A stretch of 64,000 nt of DNA, taken from Pseudomonadota bacterium (GTDB lineage Bacteria > Pseudomonadota > Gammaproteobacteria > Steroidobacterales > Steroidobacteraceae). This document shows, one piece after another, positions 1-7,253 of this stretch. A program made the position numbers and the translations under genes. The stretch is taken from NCBI GenBank assembly GCA_023391815.1, contig JAEWAF010000025.1, forward strand, positions 62,001 to 126,000, read 5' to 3'. The notes under the pieces are model-generated. The model did no database searches and was not told the DNA's origin. It saw only the letters and a program-made list of their open reading frames with translations. The number at the start of each line of letters is the position of its first letter. Position 1 is the stretch's first letter.

Positions 1-828
1 GAGAACGATTACGAAGCGCAGACCGCGAGCTTCGGCCTGAGCCAGGATCTGTTCGGCGACCTGACCACGATCAGCATGGGGTTCTCGCGCGGCGCGGATA
101 AGGTGCGCAACTCCACCGACCCGAGCTTCGAGCGCGACATCGACCGCTGGAGCTACCGCGTCGGCGTGTCGCAGATCCTCACCAAGTCGCTGATCGCTTC
201 GATGAACCTCGAAGTGATCACGGACGAAGGCTTCCTGAACAATCCGTATCGCTCGTATCGATACATCGACCCGAACGACAACCGCCGCTTCATCCTCGCG
301 CAGGAAATCTATCCGCGCACACGGACCAGCAATGCGGTGGCGGTGAACGGCCGTTACTTCCTGCCGTATCGAGCGGTGGTGTATGGCGGCTACCGTTTCT
401 TCACGGACACCTGGGACATCCGGGCGGATACGTTCGAGCTCGGCTACATTCATCCCATCAAGCAGCAATTGACGCTGGAAGCGCGCGTTCGCTATTACCA
501 GCAGGACAACGCCGAGTTCTATTCCGATCTGTTCGGTCGCGTAAACCAGCAGAACTTCATGGCGCGCGACAAGGAGCTGTCGACCTTCAACAGCATCGCG
601 TTCCGCATCGGCGCGAGCTATGAGTTCTCGCCGACAGGGTGGAGCTTCGTGAAGAAGGGCTCGGTCAATCTGTTCTACGACCGCATCGAGTTCCAATACG
701 ACGACTTCCGCGACGCGCGCGCCTCGAAGTTGCTTCCCACCGACCCGGGCTATGCGCCTGCGGGCAGCGAGCCGCTCTACGAGTTCGGCGCGAACGTGAT
801 TCAGATGTTCGTGTCGATCTGGTTCTAA
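1..828 (+). CDS. DUF3570 family protein, 5'-truncated by window edge
   Basis: The frame is open from the first base, so the gene begins outside the window; 275 C-terminal residues are visible. The text is rich in alternating aromatic and charged residues (repeated Tyr/Arg/Phe strand patterns) and ends in a terminal Trp-Phe, as expected for an outer-membrane beta-barrel. The opening stretch, with SQDLFGDLTT followed by a Ser-Arg-Gly-Ala-Asp segment, matches what I know of DUF3570 proteins, which in other bacteria are often encoded with ApbE, thioredoxin-like and DUF4266 proteins. Function is unknown; outer-membrane location is inferred. The DUF3187 gene follows after 7 bp, so the two are probably cotranscribed. 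An internal Met at position 76 is not the true start. Confidence 0.8.
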   Translation, partial: ENDYEAQTASFGLSQDLFGDLTTISMGFSRGADKVRNSTDPSFERDIDRWSYRVGVSQILTKSLIASMNLEVITDEGFLNNPYRSYRYIDPNDNRRFILAQEIYPRTRTSNAVAVNGRYFLPYRAVVYGGYRFFTDTWDIRADTFELGYIHPIKQQLTLEARVRYYQQDNAEFYSDLFGRVNQQNFMARDKELSTFNSIAFRIGASYEFSPTGWSFVKKGSVNLFYDRIEFQYDDFRDARASKLLPTDPGYAPAGSEPLYEFGANVIQMFVSIWF

Positions 829-835
829 CCCATCA

Positions 836-1837
836 GTGCGGCTCGCCGTTGTCACGCTGCTGCTGATTCCGGGCAGCGTGCTCGCCGGCGACGGCGTGCT
901 CACGAACGATCCTAAGCTGCAAATCCCGACGCCTTTCGTCGTTCGCGATCAGAATCCGTTGCTGGCCGGTTTTGGATTGCCGGCGGCCATGCCGTCGCGC
1001 TTGCCCTTGCGGTTGTCAGGCGGGGTCGATCTGTATTGGGGCAGCACCGCGATCTCGCAGGCGCGAGGCGATGAAGCGCTCCTCGTCGACGCCGAGACTC
1101 GCGAAGCTCGATTGACGCTGCAGGGTTCCTTCGACGCGTTCAATAAGTCCCGACTCGGCTGGCAGCTGCAGCTTCCCTATCGTTACACCGGCGGCGGCAC
1201 TCTCGATGGTTTCATCGACAGCTGGCACGACACCTTCGGCCTGCCCGGTGGCGCCCGCTCGGAGCTGCCGCGCGATCAAATCAACATCACTTACGCCCGC
1301 GGGGGCCTACGTCGGCTGGATTTCGATTCGTCCGCCAGCGGGATCGGCGATATCCAGGCGGCGATCGGCTATCAACTTCCGACCTCGGATGTATCGGCAC
1401 TCACGGCATGGATGACGATCAAGCTCCCCACCGGCGACGCGGACAAACTCACCGGCAGCGGCGGGACGGATGTTTCTTTGCTGCTCGCGGGCCAGCGGCG
1501 GCTCACTCAGCGCTGGACTGTATTCGGTCAGGCTGCGGCCACCTATCTTAGCGACGGCGATTTGCTGCCCGATCAGCAACGCAGGGTCGTGTGGAGCGGC
1601 ATGACGGGCGCGGCGGTCCGGGCCTGGCGTGGTCTTTCATTCAAAGCGCAGATCGACGCTCACACAGCAGCGTACGACAGTGAGCTGGATTTCCTGAGCG
1701 ATGCCGTCGTGCTGACCCTCGGCGGAGATTATCTATTCGAGTCCGGGTGGCGACTCGATGTAGGCGTCAGCGAAGACATCGCGGTCGAGCATTCGCCGGA
1801 CGTGGTTTTCGTGTTGGGTATCAAACAAAGCTGGTGA
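836..1837 (+). CDS. DUF3187 family outer-membrane-type protein
   Basis: 333 residues starting at a GTG, 7 bp after the DUF3570 stop. The first 17 residues are a short signal peptide ending in Leu-Ala-Gly. The mature N-terminus carries the pattern PFVVRDQNPLLAGFGLP, which I recognise from DUF3187 proteins, and the rest is strand-rich with a C-terminal Ser-Trp, consistent with a beta-barrel or periplasmic beta protein. Family function is not established. Tight spacing with the upstream DUF3570 gene argues for a shared transcript and a shared envelope role. The GTG start is chosen because it places the signal peptide right at the N-terminus; no ATG alternative precedes it in frame. Confidence 0.75.
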   Translation: MRLAVVTLLLIPGSVLAGDGVLTNDPKLQIPTPFVVRDQNPLLAGFGLPAAMPSRLPLRLSGGVDLYWGSTAISQARGDEALLVDAETREARLTLQGSFDAFNKSRLGWQLQLPYRYTGGGTLDGFIDSWHDTFGLPGGARSELPRDQINITYARGGLRRLDFDSSASGIGDIQAAIGYQLPTSDVSALTAWMTIKLPTGDADKLTGSGGTDVSLLLAGQRRLTQRWTVFGQAAATYLSDGDLLPDQQRRVVWSGMTGAAVRAWRGLSFKAQIDAHTAAYDSELDFLSDAVVLTLGGDYLFESGWRLDVGVSEDIAVEHSPDVVFVLGIKQSW

Positions 1838-1844
1838 GCCCGAT

Positions 1845-1863
1845 CGGAGGGCGAGGCCCTCCG
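1845..1863. terminator. Perfect 8-bp hairpin after the DUF3187 gene
   Basis: CGGAGGGC (1845-1852), loop GAG, GCCCTCCG (1856-1863), starting 7 bp after the stop codon. There is no U-tract, so it is not a classical intrinsic terminator; it may stabilise the 3' end or act with Rho. Confidence 0.35.
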
Positions 1864-1975
1864 GGGTGCGGCGGCTCGTCCATCTCCATGGCGCGCGCAC
1901 TCCGCACTTGGAGTGATAAGCTCGGAGGGTCGGACGAACCGTGACCTCAACATTCACAATTCAGGGAAGGCAGAC

Positions 1976-2224
1976 ATGGAACAACCCAATCCGATTGTGC
2001 AGCTTCTTCCACTGCTCATTCTGTATTTGCCGCTTGGCTTCGTGGTACGACGGTTGGCCAAGGACAAGGGTCGAAATGTTCGGAAGTGGACGATTTGGGG
2101 TTTCATTCCAATCGTAAACGTGGTGTTGGCCCCCTATTTCATGGGTGCGGCCAACCTGCGTGCCGAACGGAAGCTCGACGCTCTCCTGCAAGCACAAGGC
2201 AAAGACCCTGCGTCATTCGAGTAG
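1976..2224 (+). CDS. Small membrane protein, unknown function
   Basis: 82 residues. The start is fixed by a purine-rich ribosome site (AGGGAAGG) about 6 bases upstream of ATG 1976. Residues 9-25 form one hydrophobic helix (IVQLLPLLILYLPLGFV), followed by a basic stretch (RRLAKDKGRNVRK) and a second hydrophobic segment (about 38-53, FIPIVNVVLAPYFMGAA), giving a two-helix hairpin with a cytoplasmic positively charged loop. The C-terminal 30 residues are polar and helical. I do not recognise a named family. The gene sits alone, 138 bp after the DUF3187 gene and about 160 bp before the large lipoprotein, so it may have its own promoter. Confidence 0.6.
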   Translation: MEQPNPIVQLLPLLILYLPLGFVVRRLAKDKGRNVRKWTIWGFIPIVNVVLAPYFMGAANLRAERKLDALLQAQGKDPASFE

Positions 2225-2380
2225 CCGGATCGGGCCCGCGGCATGTTGAAACTTTTCTACGTGGGATCCGAAAACAAGTAACATCCGTTCCGCGTGAGCA
2301 TCATGAAAACGTCGATGCCACGAGAATCGAGTCATTGACCAGACATAAGCGCCCGCGGGTGGGTGTTGGGATCGTCCTGA

Positions 2381-4375
2381 ATGGGGAACGGCGTGCTTGC
2401 GGCTTGCGTGCGACTCATCGGCCTGCCGGCTTTGCTGGCTCTACTTGCAGCTTGCGGAGGCGGCGGTGGAGGCAATGGAGGGAATAACGGCGGTGGCGGA
2501 AATCGTCCTCCGAACGCCGCGCCGACGATCCAGGACCAGGCGTTCTCAGGCACCGAGGACGTTACGCTGGCCGGGCAGCTTGCAGCCTCGGACCCTGGCG
2601 ATACGGTCACATTCAGCCTTGTAACGAATCCAGCGCACGGCACCTTGAGCCTGACGACCGTCGGACAGTTCACATATTCGCCGGCCGCGAACTTCAACGG
2701 TGAAGATACTTTTCAGGTGCGGGTCACCGACTCCGCGAATCAGAGCGCGACTGCCACCATGCGAATCACGCTCGCCCCGGTCAACGATGCTCCCACCGCT
2801 GCGAACGATGTGTTTCAGGTCACCTCGACCGACAGGCTGACCGTTCTCACCAATGACGTCGATATCGATGGCGATGCGCTCGCGATCGAGCTTCAGGGAA
2901 CACCGCTGGTAGGCACCGGCACTGTGAACGCTGATGGCACCGTTGCCCTCACGTTGCCAGCCGGTTTCAAGGGCTTCACCAAGTTCGACTACCGCGTCAC
3001 GGATCCTGCGGGTGTCAGCGCGCAAGCCACTGCGCAGGTTTTCGTCGGCATCGCGCCGTTCAGCGTCATCTATCACGGCGTGCCGAACGGCGGTGGCCCG
3101 CGCGGCATTTATCTCAACGACCTGTTCACGAGTCGATTGGTGCATCCATCGGATCTGACCGGCAGCTTCGACAGTCTCACGGACAATTTGAAGGTCAGCG
3201 CCGATGGCAGCGCACTCACCTATCTTGTGAGACAGAGCGACGGGGCGACGCAGGTCTGGTACGTCGATGTCGATCAGCTCGGCGTGCAGCGCGCGGCCGT
3301 GAATCTTACCGGCTCACAACAGCCCGAAAGATTCATCATCAGCCCAAATGGCCGCTATGTGGCCACTGTAGTGCGGACACCGGGGTGGCCCGATGTGTAT
3401 GAAATGATTTTGTTCGATGCACAGAGCGCTGCCCCGCCGAGCCGAATCAGCCTGGATCCATCGATCCACGTCTACAGTACGGACCCGCAGTTCAACGCAA
3501 CGAGCACCGCACTGTACTACCGGGCGGGCACTCCCAATCCCACCGACACCGCCATCTACAAAGCCGATCTGAGTACGCGAGCAGTCGTGCGTGTGACGCC
3601 GGTTGTTTCCAGCGCGGTGGCCAACACGATCGGGTTCTGGGTCAGCCCGGACGAGTCGCGTATCGTGCATTTGCGCATGCTGTCGGCGAACGGCAGGGAA
3701 TTGCGGGTAACGCCCGGCGGACAACCGGACGTCGAGGTCTTGTTGCACGAACCATCGCTCGCCGATCCGTTTTATCCTTCGATCGCGCCCGACTTCGACA
3801 ACATCGTGATTCCCGCGCTCAGCGGTCCCGATGAAGATCGCGTCAGGCTTGGACGCATCAGTGCACCAGGAACAACCGTGCCTGCGGGTCCGGTCGAAGT
3901 CATGCGCGGCATCGATGTGTTCTCGCTTTCTGGAACACTTCGCTGGCGCCACGATGCCACCTCATTCCTCACCTGCTCGCCTGGCAACGGGAGCTTGTGT
4001 CGCGTGTATGAGATGACATTGAACGATCTCGACCACCCGCGCCTCGTGAACGCGCCCATCCTTGCATCGGAAAGCGCGACCAACGGCGCATATAGCAGCG
4101 ACGGCGAGCGCATCAGCTATACCGTCGATGGCCTGTTCAAACGCGAGCTGCACGTCACCACGCCCGCCACGATGGGCATCTCCTCCACGCTCGTTTCACC
4201 GGCTGGCGTATATCTATCCGGCTTCAGGCTGGACCCGTCCGGTCGCGTCGCGACCATGCACGTCGGCGGTCAGTTTCTGCTGGTCAATCTGGACGCGCCG
4301 GATCGCACTCTGAAACTTGCGGACGAGTCTTCCGGCATCTATTACCTCGAAGCCATCGCGCCCCGCTGGCCCTAG
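2381..4375 (+). CDS. Secreted lipoprotein with cadherin-like domains and a C-terminal beta-propeller-like region
   Basis: 664 residues. A lipoprotein signal ends in LLALLAAC near residue 25, followed by a Gly/Asn-rich linker (about 26-45) that tethers the protein to the outer membrane. Two tandem Ig/cadherin-like repeats follow (about 48-225), with typical signatures such as ED-TFQVRVTDSANQSATA and NDAPTAANDVF, and a Val-Asp-Ile-Asp-Gly-Asp segment resembling a calcium site. Residues about 230-660 contain repeated S-x-DG / S-P-D/N-G units (ISPNGRYVATV, YSSDGERISYTVDG) typical of TolB/PD40-type propeller blades. Likely a surface or periplasmic binding protein; ligand unknown. It converges on the minus-strand pap gene with only 8 bp between stops. 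Confidence 0.7.
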   Translation: MGNGVLAACVRLIGLPALLALLAACGGGGGGNGGNNGGGGNRPPNAAPTIQDQAFSGTEDVTLAGQLAASDPGDTVTFSLVTNPAHGTLSLTTVGQFTYSPAANFNGEDTFQVRVTDSANQSATATMRITLAPVNDAPTAANDVFQVTSTDRLTVLTNDVDIDGDALAIELQGTPLVGTGTVNADGTVALTLPAGFKGFTKFDYRVTDPAGVSAQATAQVFVGIAPFSVIYHGVPNGGGPRGIYLNDLFTSRLVHPSDLTGSFDSLTDNLKVSADGSALTYLVRQSDGATQVWYVDVDQLGVQRAAVNLTGSQQPERFIISPNGRYVATVVRTPGWPDVYEMILFDAQSAAPPSRISLDPSIHVYSTDPQFNATSTALYYRAGTPNPTDTAIYKADLSTRAVVRVTPVVSSAVANTIGFWVSPDESRIVHLRMLSANGRELRVTPGGQPDVEVLLHEPSLADPFYPSIAPDFDNIVIPALSGPDEDRVRLGRISAPGTTVPAGPVEVMRGIDVFSLSGTLRWRHDATSFLTCSPGNGSLCRVYEMTLNDLDHPRLVNAPILASESATNGAYSSDGERISYTVDGLFKRELHVTTPATMGISSTLVSPAGVYLSGFRLDPSGRVATMHVGGQFLLVNLDAPDRTLKLADESSGIYYLEAIAPRWP

Positions 4376-4383
4376 AATCTCGC

Positions 4384-5829
4384 TCAGCGCTCCAGCGTCT
4401 CGCAGACGGCTTTGAGCACAGTCAAGCGCGCCAGCTTCTTGTCGTCCGCGGCGACGACATGCCACTTCGCATCCTCTGAATCGGTGCGATGAATCATCTC
4501 GGCCGCGGCCGTTTGATAGGCATCGTAGTACCGCCGGTTCGCCCAATCCTCGCGATCCACTTTGAAGCGCTTCAAGGGATCGTCGTCGCGCGCCTTGAAC
4601 CGTTTCAGCTGCTCATCCTTGCTGACGGACAGCCAGAACTTCGCCACGAACAATCCGTGCTCGGTCAGCTGCCGCTCGAACTCGACGATTTCCGCATAAG
4701 CACGTTTCCAATCCGCATCGGGCGTGAGATCGCGGACGCGCTCGACCAGCACCCGCCCGTACCAGGTGCGATCGAAGATCGTGATCGAACCCTGCGCAGG
4801 AATGTGACGCCAGAAGCGCCACAGGTAGGGATACAACGACTCCTCGGGTGTAGGTGCGGACACCGGCACGACCTGATATTGACGCGCGTCCAACGCATGC
4901 ACGACCCGCCGGATGGAGCCGCCCTTCCCCGCCGCGTCCATGCCTTCGAACCCCAGCACCAGGCCGTGTTTGCAGAAGCGTGACTTGCGCACCAGCCGGG
5001 CCAACCGACCCTGCAGCGTTTCGAGCTGCCGCTCGTATTCGTCATCGTCGAGTGCTCGCTGCGGCTGTGGCACGGCAAGGATTTTCATCTTGCCGGACTT
5101 CTCGCTCGGCCAGTCGTGCCGCTTCTGTTCCGCCGCCTTCAAGCCAGCCGCCATCCCGTCCCGCAGAATCCTGCCGACGGTCAGCAAGCGATAATCCTCG
5201 TCGGTGCCGTCGATCCGGTGCCACGGCGCGTCCTCGTGATCGGTGGCTTTCAGGCACGCGCGCACCACCCGATTCACTCGATGGAAATGTTTGGCCTGCC
5301 AGCGATCTTCCTTGGTCACCCGCCAGCGGGTGAGCTTGTTCGCACGCAGGTGTGCGAGCCGTCGCTGCTGGGTTTCATGATCGGTGTGCAGATAAATCTT
5401 CACGACGCGCACACCGTCGCGCACCAGCATCTTCTCGAGCTGAAGAATCCTTTCGACCGACCGCTTGTCGTGCTGTTTGGAGTTGTGGTCCTTGATAACG
5501 CCGGTGAGATACTCGCTGTACCAGCCGGCGAAGAAGAACGTCATTCGGCCGCGAGCTGGCAGCTTCTGCCAGTAGCGCCACATCGGCGGAAACTTACGAT
5601 CCTCGGCGGAAGGAGCCCCGAGCGCATGCACACCGATGTGCTTGGGGTCGAGCCATTCGAGCAGCGCGTTGACGGTTTCGCTGCGGCCCGCGGCCGGAGT
5701 ACCGGCAATGATAATGGCGATCGCGCACGACTTGGTCGTGTGCAGCTTCAATTGCAGGTCCAGCAGCTCATCGCGCAGGGTCGGCAGAGTTCGTTCGAAG
5801 GCCGCCTTGCTGATGCGTGGAGCTGCCAT
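4384..5829 (-). CDS. pap: Polyphosphate:AMP phosphotransferase (two PPK2 domains)
   Basis: 481 residues, the length of the two-domain PPK2 class that phosphorylates AMP to ADP using polyphosphate. The N-terminal domain (about 15-240) has a degenerate P-loop, GTPAAGRS at 43-50, where the usual Lys is Arg. The C-terminal domain (about 265-480) has an intact P-loop in EGMDAAGKGG (295-304) and the lid-type motif DRTWYGRVLVERV. In this family the C-terminal half is the likely catalytic half and the N-terminal half is a diverged copy. The gene starts 6 bp after the agmatine deiminase stop, so it is the last gene of a glnE-zinc finger-aguA-pap transcript. It acts in the cytoplasm in energy and nucleotide recovery. 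Confidence 0.9.
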   Translation of the reverse strand: MAAPRISKAAFERTLPTLRDELLDLQLKLHTTKSCAIAIIIAGTPAAGRSETVNALLEWLDPKHIGVHALGAPSAEDRKFPPMWRYWQKLPARGRMTFFFAGWYSEYLTGVIKDHNSKQHDKRSVERILQLEKMLVRDGVRVVKIYLHTDHETQQRRLAHLRANKLTRWRVTKEDRWQAKHFHRVNRVVRACLKATDHEDAPWHRIDGTDEDYRLLTVGRILRDGMAAGLKAAEQKRHDWPSEKSGKMKILAVPQPQRALDDDEYERQLETLQGRLARLVRKSRFCKHGLVLGFEGMDAAGKGGSIRRVVHALDARQYQVVPVSAPTPEESLYPYLWRFWRHIPAQGSITIFDRTWYGRVLVERVRDLTPDADWKRAYAEIVEFERQLTEHGLFVAKFWLSVSKDEQLKRFKARDDDPLKRFKVDREDWANRRYYDAYQTAAAEMIHRTDSEDAKWHVVAADDKKLARLTVLKAVCETLER

Positions 5830-5835
5830 CGCCGA

Positions 5836-6963
5836 CTACCTCTTCGTGCTTTTACCGCGCGCAGGCTTTCGAGCCGGTACCTGCTGAGTGATGCAATGGA
5901 TGTTGCCGCCGCCCAGCAGGATTTCGCGCGCCTGCACGCCAATGATCCGCCGATCCGGAAAAATCTTCTGCAAGGTGCGTGTCGCGGCACCGTCCTGCTT
6001 CGGATCGAGCAGCGGCATCACGATGGTCGAGTTGCCCATATAGAAGTTGACGTATGAGCCCGCCAGGCGTTCCCCGATTTTTCGCGAGGCCGCGCCGCTA
6101 TCGGCGACGTCGACATCGAGCGACTCTTGATGCGTGCGTTTCAGCGGCCCCGGCTGCTGCAGCTTGTGCACTTTCAATCGGCGGCCTTGTGCATCCCGCG
6201 CATCCATCAGCCGCTCATAAGCGTCTTGCGACACCTGGTACTGCGGATCGCGCTTGTTATCGGTCCACGTGAGAATGACTTCGCCCGGCCGCGCGAAACA
6301 ACACAGGTTGTCGACATGCCCGGTGGTTTCGTCGTCGATGACGCCTTTGCCCAGCCAGATCACGCTGGTGATGCCGAGATATTCGTGCAGCAGAATCTCG
6401 AGCTGGCCCTTGTCCAGATGAGGATTCCGGTGGGGGCTGAGCAGGCACTCCTCGGTGGTCACCAATGTTCCTTCGCCATCGACATGGATGGCGCCCCCTT
6501 CCAGCACGAACGGGGCGCGATACCGATCGCAGCCTTCCATCTCGAGCACCTTGCGCGCGACCAGGTCGTCCTGATCCCAGGGGAAATACAAACCGCCGCC
6601 GATGCCGCCCCAGGCATTGAACACCCAGTCGACGCCTCGCAGCTCGCGGCGCTTGTTGACCACGAACGTCGGCCCGACATCGCGCATCCAGGCGTCGTCG
6701 CTCGACATCTCCACGACGCGAATCGCATCGGGGAGCATGGCGCGAGCCTGCAGGAACTGGGCGCGAGAGGCTCCAACAGTGACAGGTTCGCCGGTGGCGA
6801 TTGCCGTAGCAACAGCGGCGAACGCCTTTTGCGCCGGCTTGGCGCCGAGCCGCCAGTTGCTCGGCCGCTCCGGCCACAGCATCCAGCAACCGTCGTGCGC
6901 CTCGAATTCGGCCGGCATGTAGAAGCCGTCGGCCGCCGGCGTGGTATCCAGTGTTTTTGTCAT
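5836..6963 (-). CDS. aguA: Agmatine deiminase
   Basis: 375 residues, normal for the family. The enzyme converts agmatine to N-carbamoylputrescine and ammonia in the arginine decarboxylase route to putrescine. Family landmarks are clear: MPAEFEAHDGCWMLWPER at the N-terminus, SSDDAWMRDVGPTFV with the substrate-binding acidic residues near 90, LEGGAIHVDGEGT near 155, and the catalytic Cys in GGGNIHCITQQVP at about residue 357. A basic tail (PARKPARGKSTKR) closes the protein. No aguB amidohydrolase gene is adjacent, so the second step must be encoded elsewhere. It lies between the zinc-finger gene (55 bp upstream) and pap (6 bp downstream), all in one direction. Confidence 0.93.
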   Translation of the reverse strand: MTKTLDTTPAADGFYMPAEFEAHDGCWMLWPERPSNWRLGAKPAQKAFAAVATAIATGEPVTVGASRAQFLQARAMLPDAIRVVEMSSDDAWMRDVGPTFVVNKRRELRGVDWVFNAWGGIGGGLYFPWDQDDLVARKVLEMEGCDRYRAPFVLEGGAIHVDGEGTLVTTEECLLSPHRNPHLDKGQLEILLHEYLGITSVIWLGKGVIDDETTGHVDNLCCFARPGEVILTWTDNKRDPQYQVSQDAYERLMDARDAQGRRLKVHKLQQPGPLKRTHQESLDVDVADSGAASRKIGERLAGSYVNFYMGNSTIVMPLLDPKQDGAATRTLQKIFPDRRIIGVQAREILLGGGNIHCITQQVPARKPARGKSTKR

Positions 6964-7018
6964 CCGGCGATGTTAGCCAAAGCGCCCGCCCGCGAGCGTG
7001 AGCCCGAGCATGAAAAAC

Positions 7019-7219
7019 TCACCGACTCAGCGTGTACTCAGCGCTGCAATAGGGGCACTTGGCCCAGCCGGTCTTTTCGATGGGCAGGAACACCTTGGGA
7101 TGCGAGTTCCACAGGTGCATGCCGGGCATCGGGCACGACAGGGGCAGGTCGGCCGCAGTCACGGTGTACTGGTTCTGGGCGTTGGGCTGGATCAGCTTGG
7201 CGGCAGGTTCAGTCGTCAT
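7019..7219 (-). CDS. Small zinc-finger protein (zf-CHCC type)
   Basis: 66 residues. It carries Cys-Pro-Met-Pro-Gly-Met-His (about 31-37), a downstream His-Pro and a C-terminal CPYC, the Cys-His-Cys-Cys arrangement of the zf-CHCC family found in bacterial one-domain proteins and in the mitochondrial complex I subunit NDUFS6. The start is placed at ATG 7219 because only that Met leaves a compact one-domain protein; the frame runs further upstream but into glnE. The bacterial role is not established. In related bacteria I know this small gene near glnE and ilvE, so its place 34 bp after the glnE stop is conserved context rather than new. Confidence 0.8.
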   Translation of the reverse strand: MTTEPAAKLIQPNAQNQYTVTAADLPLSCPMPGMHLWNSHPKVFLPIEKTGWAKCPYCSAEYTLSR

Positions 7220-7253
7220 AACGGCATCGGCACTTTCCACGAGAGGGGGCGGA

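Noticed and set aside
6127..7221. Plus-strand frame of about 364 codons opposite agmatine deiminase
   Set aside because: It is the complement of a complete aguA gene with intact catalytic motifs, and shows no family pattern of its own.
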